Assembly: GCA_963682055.1 (NCBI GenBank)
Contig: OY821746.1
Coordinates: 8,777,992 to 8,841,991, forward strand
Origin: Primula veris
Taxonomy: Eukaryota > Streptophyta > Magnoliopsida > Ericales > Primulaceae
Direction: 5' to 3'
DNA length: 64,000 nt
A program made the position numbers and the translations under genes. Below the pieces are notes generated by a model. The model did not search any database. It saw nothing but the letters and a program-made list of their open reading frames with translations, and had not been told where the DNA came from. Below, one piece after another: positions 12,089-24,196 of the stretch. Within the stretch, counting starts at the first letter, position 1. Each line of letters begins with the position of its first letter.

Positions 12089-14341
12089 ATTTTATAAGAA
12101 TATATTATTAATTTTAGTTAATATTACACATTGACCCCTTAAATATTTTTACAATATAAAGATAGCCCTACAAACTTTTCAAATTTACAAACATACACTT
12201 GAAGCATAGTTGTCATCTTATTGCTTCTTCAAAAGACTAAAACCAATACTTCCCGTATCGTAATAGTAACAAAACAATAGACACGATTACTTATCTTTAA
12301 TTCTCGTTAGTGACTTATTCTAAAATAATATTTCCATGTTCTCTAACTAATCGATTACATACCACTTGAGCTTGATTTCCATAGTTTGCAGAGTGCAATA
12401 ATTATACTATCAAATACGTATATGGACTAGGTAATTCTAAAATTTACTTCTTATTTAGTAATTTAGCGAAATCTTTCAATTATAACATTTTGTCTGGAGT
12501 ACAAAATATACAAAAAATAGTATTGCCGTTAATATATTCTTGTTCAGTTAAAGACTTCAATAGGGAAATTGGAATATTAATTGTGTGTTTGCTCACCCAT
12601 CATTTGAACAGTTACTTGGTTGACATATAGAACCCGAAATTGCATTGGGGGTAATCAAATAATAGTAAAAATAATAAGGGGTGGAGGCTTAATTATCGTA
12701 TATGTTTCTGAAAGCTTAAATGTTCACCCACTAAAGAGCCCACACTTCACCTAAGAGTTGCCAAATCACTTTCTCGATTTATTACAACTGTATTGAGCTC
12801 CGCACCTTTTTTGATTAATTTTACATAATAACAATATGCCAAAATATCCTTCCTTGCAGGTTTTTTTTGACCAATTTTCTTTTCCAGAAATAGTAGTACT
12901 GACTACTGACTAAAAAATAAAGTTAAGAGTTAGCAAAAACTAATTTTCTGCAAGGCAAATACAGTTTAATTTTATGATATATATCTAGCAGATTACAATT
13001 AGACATTAGACTAAATTAGTTGTATGCGAAATTTAAATGGAGATGAATGTAGTATAACCTTAACAATCTGATTAATTTAGTAGCGAAAATTTCAGTTAAA
13101 TGTAGCGCTAAAACCTTGATAATTTAGATAAAAGTTGAAAAGTATCACCTTGACACTACATGCATGACGCATACTTTAATATAAAGATCAAATGATGAAA
13201 TATTTACTTACCTCATGAAAATTTTCAAAATTTATTTCTTGGTTAGTATAATTAAGTTTATGCAGTGACCTGTGAGTGCAGTCTTTAATTGGTCTTCTTT
13301 ATGATAATCATACTATAAATATTTAGAGTTGTTTATCCCCTTTGAGTGGTTTTGTTATTGGTATTGGACTACTTCGTGCTTGGACTAGTCACATACTGTA
13401 AATAATTTTATTCTAGTGCCTAGATTACAACTGTTAAATAACCAAAACGACCATACAAGGTTACGTTAACTAACTTAATTAAGGATCAAATTTTGCATTT
13501 ATGTTCTTCTTTTCCCTTTTATTAAAGAAAGTTGACCTACTAATTAAACCAAACCACATTAAGAAATCAACCAATTAATCAGTGATCTCATGTGGCTTAA
13601 AAGTTATAATTAAGTGTATCCTTGTTTTGGTTTCCAAATTTTATAATTACAGCCTTACAGGTGACATTTGACAAATGGTAGCTAGGTACAATATATTTTC
13701 GGTGTCCGGCTCCTGATCACTTGCCTTTACTTTGATTTTTCTGACAAAACGGATAGAAAGGGATGATAATATATATGACAAAGTGAGAAATTTCGTTGGC
13801 TTAAAGTTTATAACGCTTGGTTCTATAGAGCGTAGGATGAAAGGTATAGGATTAAGAACAACAATCTTTACAAAAAAACCATAAATTATTGCATAAAAGA
13901 CGATTATGTTTATCATTTTTTAACCTCATCTCATATATATAGTCTGAGGATTTACGAAAAAATTTGCTCTTAAACTTGTTGTTTAAATCACTTTGATCAC
14001 GGCGATGTATAAGAGATATAAATATAAGGGATATAAGGAGTAAATAACAAGTCATCGTAGAGTTTTTTTTGCTTTCAAAAGTGGAGATTAAAAGTGTTAA
14101 TTTTGTTGTTTTTTGCCATGTCCTTAGTAAAATAGGTTCATTAGCACTAGTTGACTTTTGATTGTAGGTCGTAATGCTATCATTTCTCGTTAATGTTTTT
14201 TTTATCGGAAACGCTATCATGGGGGCGTGGCTCATGAAAGAATATTTTTACGATTTTATTAATAAAATGGACCGGATATTGAATAAAAAAAAGTCCGAGG
14301 ATTGCAAATTTCTGGATTAATTAAAAGATTAGCCAAATAGT
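12089..14341. other. Gene-free stretch
   Basis: No recognised gene. Two overlapping minus-strand open frames (13647-13916 and 13852-14235, up to 127 codons) match no family I know, and their composition is like the flanking DNA. I treat them as chance. Confidence 0.55.
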
Positions 14342-14537
14342 CACTACAAAAAAATATCCAAATAGCGACGGGATTATTTACGGTATTTTTTGTTACGAGC
14401 TTATTAACGACGGTTTTTGTGACGGCCGCTTTGTGACAGTTTAGTCAATTTGCGACAGATTTGTGACATCTTTTTAAATTAGCGATATGCTTGTGACAGC
14501 TTTTGACTCTCACTAAATCAAACATTATTTTGTAGTG
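14342..14537 (+). mobile_element. CACTA-type MITE, copy 1 (196 bp)
   Basis: Begins CACTACAAAAAAATATCC and ends ATTATTTTGTAGTG, with perfect terminal CACTAC/GTAGTG and a 3-bp duplication AGT on both sides (14339-14341, 14538-14540). CACTA termini with a 3-bp duplication define the CACTA (En/Spm) superfamily. The interior has repeated TTTGTGACAG-like motifs. A reverse-oriented sibling lies inside the BAHD relic at 27556-27752. Far too short to be autonomous. Confidence 0.9.
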
Positions 14538-15646
14538 AGTCTCATGTGGCTCAGTGGATGGATTAACATACTAAACTATTTAAATTACTATTATATAAGC
14601 TATTTCATATTAATTGATTTTCATTGATTATATCATAAGGTACTCAAATTGACAAAGGAAAATTAGATGAAAAGTCAGCATCGAGTGGAAAAAGGTTGAT
14701 GTGGCAGTAATGGATGGTGATCTGATGCTATGTATGTAAAGACTTTAGAGGAACGAAATACATTTAAAATGAAATAAAAGTTGATCAAAGGATTCTTTCG
14801 AACGTGTTAGGTTTTATCTTGTTGTTCTAACACCTAATCCCATTTTTTATTCATGTTAGATGCAAAAGCAGGTAAATGGAGTACTAATTAACTTCAATGC
14901 ATCATTATTCTAGTTTTTAGGAATCATGTATTTCTATCAAAGCAGGTGTGCTGAAAAGAAAAACCTAGTTATTTTAATTGAAATTCATGTTTGCTTTAAC
15001 CATATGTTGCAATAATGTATTGAATGCCTTTCAAAATGAGTAAAAATATTTTAACACTTCTGCTTACATTTTTCATGAGGACGATGAGTACAAAATTTAT
15101 AGTTTGTCCTGTAGCGTTTTTATCTTTAGTCTTCTCAAAAGCAGTATAAAAAAAAGTGTTAAAATAGTGAACATAGTTTCAAAAAGTTATCATTATTAGA
15201 ATGTAGAAACAAATGTCATGTTCGGAAATAATAATATAATAATATAAAGGAGACATGAATTTCACAAACAACAATTTATGTTCCCCTTTCTTAAAAAAGA
15301 AAAGAAAAACCTATGTTCCCCTCTATATATATATCTTCAGCAAGTTATCTAAAGTACATATGTTGATCAAACAACTTGGATTAATGGATGGGACTGATTT
15401 TGTAGTTCAACCGTAAGTTATAACTGCATGACCTTTGAAGTCGCTCAAACTGACAGATCGAGAATTTCTAGATCAACATCTCCGTTAAATTAATATTTTT
15501 TTTTTTTAAAACTAACATTTTTAATCCATATGTTTTTGGTTTCCTCTCTAGTATTATATTGTTCATAGGTTCGGTGGAAATAATAGTTAGTTACTACAAT
15601 GTCTCAAAAAGATCAACCCGACTATATATATGTCATATGTGACACT
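14538..15646. other. Gene-free stretch
   Basis: AT-rich, no recognised coding sequence or RNA gene. Confidence 0.6.
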
Positions 15647-16085
15647 TTAGTTTTTGTTGCTATTTGTACAAAATATATAACTGTTTTAACTGTGTTTGTA
15701 AAAAATTTAGTATATTAACGATGATTACACATATGAGTTATAGGTGGCGTAAATTCATGAAAGGACAAGTTGTGAGGAATAAATCTTAACTATTTTTGGA
15801 TCTTTTTGAGAAATTGTATAATACCCTACTTTTTTTGGTTATCGATCTGTACTGTACAGAATATTCAACGTGTTAACTGTGTTTGTAAAAAAATTCAGAA
15901 TATTAACGATGATTACACGTATGACGAGTTATACACTTATACATGGCGTAAATTCGTGAGACGACAATTTGATAGGACTAACTTTTTTATTTTATTTAGA
16001 ACTTTTTGAGACATTGTAATACCTTTTTTTTTTGCTATCTATACAATAATATTCAACTGTGTTTGTAAAATTTCTCAGTATACGG
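15647..16085. repeat. Tandem repeat, about 2.3 units of 180-187 bp
   Basis: AACTGTGTTTGTA begins at about 15688, 15875 and 16055, each time in the same surroundings (TATTAACGATGATTACACRTATGA, then GGCGTAAATTC, then CTTTTTGAGA-ATTGTA). A further fragment (ATTAACGATGATTCCACATATG) lies at about 16660 and again at 20080. The 67-codon frame inside is not a gene. Confidence 0.75.
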
Positions 16086-16847
16086 CAGAACCTCTCCACG
16101 GAACTAGGAAAAAATATTACCCTCATAGTAATATATTACTATATAGATGTTATTTATAAGTGAAAGTTCATATATAAAAAATATAAATTTATTTAAATAT
16201 CTATTTTGCATAATACAATATCACAAATATTTAGGAGACAATTATATATTTTCAATTTAACTAGCTAAACATATGAATTGAGATGGAAAATCATGGATAT
16301 AATAAACTCATCAATTTAATAAATTTTAATTAATTACATAATTATATAGAAAACCGAGTACATATATTTAGAAATGTAGAAATTCATTTAAATTTTATCC
16401 AACATTTTCTTTACATGTATAAATACTATGTAAAATATAGCATACAAAACTGTCTTAAAAATTACATATATATAATTTTACAATTTTATATTATTCATCA
16501 CTATATAGATGTATATTTTCTTGAGGCGTGACCTTAAAAATCTACGAAATATGACAATAGATGTTATTTCTATTTATAACTGGTTGTAAGTTGGGACCGA
16601 GAATTTTTATTTCTATACAGAATCTATTCATATATGAAATATTATTATAGAAGTATGCATTAACGATGATTCCACATATGATGGAGAAATTATTTCTCCA
16701 TAATGGGTTTAAATTTGGGAAGGGAAAAGACTTTTGGTTTTTAGCCTGTATAATTAATATATACTTGTATAAATTGCAACTCTGATCCTGTATATACTCA
16801 GCAAGCTCTAAATTGAGATAATAGTTTACTAATCCGTTAATTATGTT

Positions 16848-17080
16848 AACTCATCCATCCCCAATTAATCATGTTACGTGTAATTTTAACCAACTTATAA
16901 CATGTATCAAAATTGTTGAAATAAAAAAATTCAAAACTAAATCATATAATTTAATGTTTGAACTATATGATTAACTTTTGAAAATTTTTATTCCGACAAT
17001 TTTGATACAAGTTATTGACCAGTTAAAATTACACGTAATTTCGTAATGAATAATTAATTGAAAACGGATTGACGAAGTAA
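16848..17080. repeat. Stowaway-like palindromic MITE, within duplication copy 1
   Basis: Arms TTACGTGTAATTTTAACCAA and their complement near 17025-17045 enclose the family core. The 20236-20469 sequence is the duplicated counterpart, about 260 bp upstream of the second relic. Confidence 0.6.
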
Positions 17081-17340
17081 TACCATATCAAACTAAAATA
17101 AAAATATTCTATCTATATATAACAATACCAATTTACTACCACTTCTCACGATTTCACATGCCAACTTATATGCTCTCAGAATCGATAATATATTTAATAT
17201 TTATATACATAAAAGTCAAGCAATATTAGACATCTTACGTATATAGGAAAAACTCTCTGTATAAGCAATACATTCTTAGAATTTAATCAAGTCTTTAGCT
17301 AACTTTAAAAAAAAAATAGAGGAAAATAAAGCTGAACAAA

Positions 17341-18242
17341 ATGGAGATCAAGATTGTTGATAGAGAAATCATCAAAGCCATTTTCCCCCACTCCCAAAAG
17401 TTATAGTATTTCTTTTATTGACCAAGACGCTCCTCCCATCTACACCAAATTGTATTTCTTTTCTATCAAAATTCTTCTACACATGATATTGAAAAGATTG
17501 TTGCGAAAAGGATTCCAATCTACCCTTTCGCAGGGAGAAATAGAAACCAGATGACAGTAAGTACTGAAGAGGATGATGGTGCTGAGTTTCTAGAAGCTCG
17601 AGTTGATTCCAATCTCGCAGGTTATCTTGAAAAACCTATTCATGAAATGTTCCTGCATCTTGTTCCGGATGATTACTGGGACCTAGGCACGTACCCTCTC
17701 CTTATCGTTCAAGCTAGTTTCTTCAAGTGCGGTGGAATGGCCATTGGAATGAACATCTCTATCAAGGTATCCGATGCAATTTTTTTTTCTTCCTTCATAA
17801 ATGCATGGGGTAGCACATCAACCGGAAAGCAACCTGATAAGCTCGAAAACCCTGAATTTAGCGGATCCCTGATTTTTCCCTCGATTAAGAATTTATACTT
17901 ATCAGGGGAATACTTGAGAGAAATTGTCAAAACTAATAACAAAACAAAGAGATTTGTGTTCACGGCATCGGAAATTGCTATACTCAAAAGGAAAAGCCAT
18001 GACTGAAACACAGAGAGCTACACGTATCGAGGCAGTCATGACTTTATTTGGAGGATTGGGATGAAAATGTTAATGATAAAAGCAGGTTGTTCCCCTGTGA
18101 CATCGGTGTTATTATGCCTGTTAACATACGCAAGTGGTTGCAACCGCCCGTATGTGAGCAAACTTTTGGGAACTTGGTTGAGCTTCAGTTAGTGTCAAAC
18201 GAAAACTGTGACATAGAGTTACCAAACTTGAACAACTTATGA
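17341..18242 (+). pseudogene. BAHD acyltransferase pseudogene 1a
   Basis: The ATG and first codons resemble the intact paralogues at 29.9 and 37.9 kb, but an extra base near 17367 shifts the frame. Homology continues in other frames: TPKSYSISFIDQDAP, then a deletion removing the LKSSLSE region, then an open stretch from about 17551 (DDGAEFLEARVDS to KRFVFTASEIA), then a shift near 17990, then PVNIRKWLQPPV and QTFGNLVELQ to a stop at 18242. The C-terminal quarter with the DFGWG motif is absent. The catalytic HxxxD is broken: ATC (Ile) at 17761-17763 where copy 2 has CAC (His). It cannot encode a working BAHD enzyme. Confidence 0.9.
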
Positions 18243-18253
18243 CATATCATACA

Positions 18254-18825
18254 TATAGGAAATCGAGAATTCGATGATTTCTGAGATATGGGAAAACACC
18301 CTCTCTTTATCGATCAAGCCAACTTCTTCAAATGTGATTGTTTATCTTTAGGGGTTAAAATCTTCCACAAGGTCCCTGACCGAATAAGATTGTAAATTCA
18401 CTTTATTCATAAAAATCTGAGTTCGAACAGTCCGATATGGCCAAAAATCGAGAAAATGATGAAAAACTACATATAAGTGTTACTTATTTATCAAAAACCT
18501 AGATCTTAAAACATTTTTAAAAATTAGTACATATGATATATGATGCTAATAATTTTACTTTTGATTTTAAATTTGATGCTACATTATATGTACAAAATCT
18601 TAAACAAAACTTAAGAATTCGGAGTTTTGAAAATTAAATATGTTTTTATGTGCTAATCAATGATTCTCCCGCCAAAAATCCCGATTCTAGTGTATCCCTA
18701 GCTTTCCCCACAATTGAGGAACATATCATAATCAAGGGAGTAAGTATTGTGATAATTTTGTCAAAGTTTTTGACAAAATACATAGAAATTTGTTCACGGC
18801 AGCGAAAATTGCTGGATTTTTAGGT
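18254..18825 (+). pseudogene. BAHD acyltransferase relic 1b (second fragment)
   Basis: Directly downstream of relic 1a the homology restarts at an upstream part of the gene. In mixed frames it reads DDF-DMGKHPLFIDQANFFK then LGVKIFHKVPD, with frame breaks. After a MITE insertion (18450-18671) it resumes as PDSSVSLAFPTIEE and a decayed NLFTAAKIA. Because it repeats a segment already in 1a, it is a separate, older gene copy. Its HxxxD reads His-Lys-Val-Pro-Asp but the fragment is heavily broken. Confidence 0.8.
18450..18671. mobile_element. Mutator-like MITE in BAHD relic 1b (222 bp)
   Basis: Perfect 9-bp duplication CCAAAAATC on both sides (18441-18449, 18672-18680), ends GAGAAAATGATG and AATGATTCTCCCG. 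A 9-bp duplication is typical of Mutator-like elements. The BAHD homology continues across the site. Related copies lie at 21851-22094, 36612-37105 and, degraded, at about 49880-50100. Confidence 0.75.
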
Positions 18826-19210
18826 CAACTTTTCGAGGCGGCTAATTTCATGTTTCTCAGTCTATGAAATTAATTTTGAATGAACTATTATTCAACTTTT
18901 TGTGTGTTGATAACAGCTCCTAAAATATTATTAAAAAACAGAAAGTGTTCTTCCATGAAACAAAACCTTCATGGTGACTAATTAAATGCAACCAAGTTTT
19001 CCAGTGCGTTCTAAATCCGGTAAAAACACGGTTAACTATTACAATGAAACTGTGCTAAATGCAATATAGGAGCAAATGAATCAAACAAAGGGGTAAAAAA
19101 GCTTTCTAAACATCAGCTTTGAAAGGCTCCTAGCTCACTAAGAAATTCCAAGATTAAAATGCTCTACCCTTCTCTCTCCACAGTCTTGTATCCCCACCTT
19201 ATCGCTCCGT

Positions 19211-19638
19211 ATCTCACACCCCAAAATCCATAAAACACGGATATCGAGGCATGACCTTTTTAAACAAAAGAAAAGAGAACCTGTTGGTACGAAATTAAAA
19301 TTTTTAAAAGAAAACACTAGCGAGTTACAGGAACAATTAAACATTTTAATAAAAGTGTTTGTCAAACGGGGTTACAAGACGAGATAAAATAAACGAATGT
19401 AAATTGCCCGTAGGCCACAACCTCAAAATATAAAATGAATGAAAAGAAAGCGGAAGCCCCAAACCCATGATGTTGCAAAGCAACAGCTCTTATCCAAACA
19501 TGCCAACCTATGTGGTACATGAAATACAAAATTGTAACGGTGAGTCCCACGCACAGAACTAGACGGGACGACACCACAAACACCGTCACTCCATCCCATA
19601 AATGCAAGAGCTCACAAATTCTACAACTACGATAATAT
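19211..19638. other. Spacer between the two duplicated blocks
   Basis: About 430 bp with no counterpart after the second block. Minus-strand open frames of 75-81 codons run through it but match nothing I recognise. It marks the junction of the tandem duplication. Confidence 0.6.
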
Positions 19639-20235
19639 TATCACAAATATTTAGGAGACAATTATATATTTTTAATTTAACTAGCTAAACATATGAATTG
19701 AGATGGAAAATCATGGATATAATAAACTCATCAATTTAATAAAATTTAATTAATTACATAATTATATAGAAAACCGAGTACATATATTTAGAAATGTAAA
19801 AATTCATTTAAATTTTATCCAACATTTTCTTTACATGTATAAATAGGATGTAAAATGTAGCATACAAAACTGTCTTAAAAATTACATATATATAATTTTA
19901 CAATTTTATATTATTCATCACTATATAGATGTACATTTTCTTGAGGCGTGACCTTAAAAATTTACGAAATATGATAATAGGAGTTATTTCAATTTATAAC
20001 TGATCGTAAATTGAGACCGAGAATTTTTATTTCTATATAGAATCTATTCATATATGAAATATTATTATAGAAGTATACATTAACGATGATTCCACATATA
20101 ATGGGTTTAAATTTGTGAAGGGAAAAGACTTTTGGCTTTTAGCCTGTATAATTAATATATACTTGTATAAATTGCAATTCTGGATCCTGTATATACTCAG
20201 CAAGCTCTGAGTTGAGATAATAGTTTACTAACTTT

Positions 20236-20469
20236 TTACTCCATTCATTCCTAATTAATTATGTTACGTGCAATTTTAACCGACTTATAACATGTATTAA
20301 ATTTGTTAAAATGAAAAAATTCAAAACTAAATCATATAATTTAATGTTTGAACTATATGATTAACTTTTGAAATTTTTTATTCCGACAATTTTGATACAA
20401 GTTATTGGGCAGTTAAAATTACACGTAATTTCGTAATGAATAATTAATTCGAAACGTACGGATGTAGTA
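20236..20469. repeat. Stowaway-like MITE, within duplication copy 2
   Basis: Counterpart of 16848-17080: starts near TACTCCATTCATTCC, ends CGTACGGATGTAGTA, with the same internal arms. Confidence 0.6.
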
Positions 20470-20730
20470 ATACCATATCAAACTAAAATAAAAATGTTTT
20501 ATCTATATATAACAATACCAATTTACTACCACTTCTCACGATTTCACATGCCAACTTATATGCCCTCAGAATCGATAATATATTTAATATTTATATACAT
20601 AAAAGTCAAGCACTATTAGACATCTTACGTATATAGGAAAAACTCTCTGTATAAGCAATACATTCTTAGAATTTAATCAAGTCTTTAGCTAACTTAAAAA
20701 AATAAATAGAGGAAAATAAAGCTGAACAAA

Positions 20731-21643
20731 ATGGAGATCAAGATTATTGATAGAGAAATCATCAAAGCCATTTTCCCCCACTCCTAAAAGTTAACAGTAT
20801 TTCTTTTATTGACCAAGACGCTCCTCCCATCTACACCAAATTGTATTTTTTTTCTATCAAAGTTCTTCTGCACACGATATTGAAGAGATTGTTGCGAAAA
20901 GGTCCCAAAATCTTGACCCGTTGTTACCATTTCGCAGGGAGAGATAGAAACCAGATGACAGTAAGTACAGAAAAGGATGATGGTGCTGAGTTTCTAGAAG
21001 CTCGAGTTGATTCCAATCTCGCAGGTTATCTTGAAAAACCTATTCATGAAATGTTCCTGCATCTTGTTCCGGATGATTACTGGGACCTAGGCACGCACCC
21101 TCTCCTTATCGTTCAAGCTAGTTTCTTCAAGTGCGGTGGAATGGCCATTGGAATGAACATCTCTCACAAGGTATCCGATGCAATTTTTTTTTCTTCCTTC
21201 ATAAATGCATGGGGTAGCACATCAACCGGAAAGCAACCTGATAAGCTCGAAAACCCTGAATTTAGCGGATCCCTGATTTTTTCCTCGATTAAGAATTTAT
21301 ACTTATCAGGGGAATACTTGAGAGAAATTGTCAAAACTAATAACAAAACAAAGAGATTTGTGTTCACGGCATCGGAAATTGCTATACTCAAAGGAAAAGC
21401 CATGACTGAAACACAGAGCTACACGTACCGAGGCAGTCATGACTTTGTTTGGAGGATTGGGATGAAAATGTTAATGATAAAAGCAGGTGGTTCCCCTGTG
21501 ACATCGGTGTTATTATGCCTGTTAACATACGTAAGTGGTTGCAACCGCCCGTATGTGAGCAAACTTTTGGGAACTTGGTTGAGCTTCAGTTAGTGTCAAA
21601 CGAAAACTGTGACATCGAGTTACCAAACTTGAACAACTTATGA
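20731..21643 (+). pseudogene. BAHD acyltransferase pseudogene 2a
   Basis: Sister of pseudogene 1a. It shares the early frameshift near 20757 and the damaged LKSSLSE region (a different, smaller deletion here). It keeps a longer open stretch (about 20841-21593) with DDGAEFLEARVDS, QASFFKCGGMAIGMN, an intact His-Lys-Val-Ser-Asp (CAC at 21165-21167) and KRFVFTASEIA. A shift near 21415 then ruins the frame. The conserved PVNIRKWLQPPV and QTFGNLVELQ continue in a second frame up to a stop at 21643. The DFGWG region is missing, as in 1a. Non-functional as an acyltransferase, although transcription is not excluded. Confidence 0.9.
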
Positions 21644-21654
21644 CATATCATACC

Positions 21655-22249
21655 TATAGGAAATCGAGATTTCGATGATTTCTGAGATATGGGAAAACAC
21701 CCTCTCTTTATCGATCAAGCCAACTTCTTCAAATGTGATTGCTTATCTTTAGGGGTTAAAATCTTCCACAAGGTCCCTGACCGAATAAGATTGTAAATTC
21801 ACTTTATTCATAAAAATCTGAGTTCGAATAGTCCGATATGGCCAAAACTCGAGAAAATGATGAAAAACTACATATAAGTGCTACTTATTTATCAAAAACC
21901 TGGATCTTAAAACATTTTTAAAGATTAGTACATATGTTACATGATATTAGTACATATGATATATGATGCTAATAATTTTACTTTTGATTTTAACTTTGAT
22001 GCTACATTATATGTACAAAATCTTAAACAAAACTTAAGAATTCGGAGTTTTGAAAATTAAATATGTTTTTATGTGCTAATCAATGATTCTCCCGCCAAAA
22101 ATCCCGATTCTAGTGTATCCCTAGCTTTCGCCACAATTGAGGAACATATCATAATCAAGGGAGTAAGTATTGTGATAATTTTGTCCAAGTTTTTGACAAA
22201 ATACATAGAAATTTGTTCACGGCAGCGAAAATTGCTGGATTTTTGGGTC
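21655..22249 (+). pseudogene. BAHD acyltransferase relic 2b
   Basis: Counterpart of 1b: DDF-DMGKHPLFIDQANFFK, KIFHKVPD, a MITE insertion at 21851-22094, then PDSSVSLAFATIEE and a decayed tail. Frame breaks shared with 1b place the decay and the MITE insertion before the 3-kb duplication. Confidence 0.8.
21851..22094. mobile_element. Mutator-like MITE in BAHD relic 2b (244 bp)
   Basis: Duplicated version of 18450-18671. Flanks CCAAAACTC (21842-21850) and CCAAAAATC (22095-22103) differ at one position, a later mutation. About 22 bp longer than copy 1 through a short internal repeat around CATATGTTACATGATATTAGT. Confidence 0.7.
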
Positions 22250-22629
22250 AACTTTTCGAGTCGGCTAATTTCATGTTTCTCAGTCTATGAAATTAATTTT
22301 GAATGAACTATTATTCAACTTTTTTGTGTGTGTTGATAACAGCTCCTAAAATATTATTAAAAAACAGAAAGTGTTCTTCCATGAAACAAAGCCTTCATGG
22401 TGACTAATTAAATGCAACCAAGTTTTCCAGTGCGTTCTAAATCCGGGAAAAACACGGTTAACTATTACAATGAAACTGTGCTAAATGCAATATAGGAGCA
22501 AATGAATCAAACAAAGGGGTAAAAAAGTTTTCTAAACATCAGCTTTGAAAGGCGCTCACTAAGAAATTCCAAAATTAAAATGCTCTACCCTTATCTCTCC
22601 ACAGTCTTGTATCCCCACCTTATCGCTCC

Positions 22630-23049
22630 ATAGCCGATGAGGCTTGGAGCTAATTTTAGCCTTAAAATCTCAACAAAGTAGAAGCCAAAACAAAACCTCA
22701 GTTCATATGCAAAAAACCCCTTTGCGATTATAAAAAAAATCCTCAAAAATTCCGACAAGACAAAGGTTCAGTCATTGCATATTCCAGAGCTGAATTTTCC
22801 ATCAAATCTTCAATTAAATACCTGCAACTTCTGAGACCAAAGAACTTAGTAGTTGGCCTATATATTTTATAACAAAATTCACTTCAGAAATAAATCATCA
22901 CGAGTCCATTTCCTTTGCCAAAGGATCAAATAATATCAAGTGTAATGGAGTAACTATATCCAATTATAACCAGCAAAGAGACAAAGCTCTAGCAAAATAA
23001 GGGTCCAATGCTTCAGATAAACTCATCATAAGCCCAAAGCCAACCAAAC
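22630..23049. other. Non-coding flank of the RNase H-like pseudogene
   Basis: No recognised gene. It lies downstream (minus sense) of the RNase H-like frame and may be its 3' sequence. Confidence 0.5.
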
Positions 23050-23482
23050 TTACCAACACCACAGATCAAAAAGGTTTGCCCCTAAAACAAGGGGTTTCTT
23101 TTTTATCGAAAGTGTAAGCTGCATGAATCTTATTAGGCAAGGAATATGGTCTAAAAAAAGACCAATCCACTCCATTAGCACCCAACTTAGCGAGTCCATC
23201 TGCCACTTGGTTCTGCTCCCTAAAAACATGACAGAAATTAGCGCAAACCATGGGCATGTAAACAAATATCATCCCAAATTAAAGAAAATTTCAGGCATAT
23301 GGACTGAATGACTGATTGTTCAACCACCAGTTCACAATTAGCTCAGAATCTGATTCAATAAGGAGATCCTTTATACCCAAAGAGTAACAAATAATGAATC
23401 CATTATATAGAGCCATGAGTTCCGCAAAAGTATTAGTATTATGACCATGACAATAAGAGAAAGCGATAACCATACAGCCATT

Positions 23483-24131
23483 TAGGGGTGGGCACGGGGC
23501 GAATTGGGGCGGATTGGTCTCAATCCTAACCCGTCCCGTAAAATAAATTGCGGGACGGATTGGGGCGGATTAGTGAAATTCAAATCCCAACCCAACCCAA
23601 CCCAACCCATTATAATTAAAACCTCAACCTAACCCAACTCAATCCAAATCAAGCGGGGCGGATTGGGTGCGGGTTGTTTCTTTAATTTTTATTTTAGTCA
23701 TTAATTTTTCATTATTTCGCATAATTTACCTAATTATTTAAAAAAAATAAAAATTCAAATAGAAATATAAACTAAAAGTCAACCAAAATACGTTTAGAAT
23801 GTTCGGAACAAGTAATAAAGCTAAAACAAAACAAAACAAAACAAATTGTTCTTCATCAACATAATCAAAATAAGAAAACTACATAACAATTGAAATCAAA
23901 ATTAATAATCCACTGAGTATGACCATCAACCGGAATTATTTAGGCAGTGTCGAACAATTGTTTAAGGCTTGAGGGTAGGGTAGTGACATCTTTGAACTGC
24001 AAAAATTTACAATGAAAAGTTGAATTGGTATGTGACAACATATTGAAATTTCATTAAGAGTTTACATCAATTTTATTACCTTTTGCATCTCGTTTTGTTA
24101 GATAATAGATAGTAATTAAAAAAGATCTTGA

Positions 24132-24196
<65 letters not shown>

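Larger units (their letters stand above)
16219..19210. repeat. Segmental duplication, copy 1 (about 3.0 kb)
   Basis: From TATCACAAATATTTAGGAG (16219) to CCCCACCTTATCGCTCC (about 19208) this block is nearly identical to 19639-22629, at an offset of about 3.42 kb and with only scattered substitutions and small indels. It contains BAHD relics 1a and 1b, a Stowaway-like MITE (about 16848-17080) and a 222-bp MITE. Both copies share frame-disrupting changes, so much of the decay preceded the duplication. Confidence 0.92.
19639..22629. repeat. Segmental duplication, copy 2 (about 3.0 kb)
   Basis: Near-identical to 16219-19210 in the same orientation. Differences include an extra stretch near 21930-21960 inside the MITE, small deletions near 22553 and the His/Ile difference in the BAHD relic. 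Immediately after its end lies the RNase H-like region, absent after copy 1. Confidence 0.92.

Noticed and set aside
19138..19607. Two minus-strand frames in the spacer between duplicated blocks
   Set aside because: No recognisable protein features, and the first spans the block boundary.
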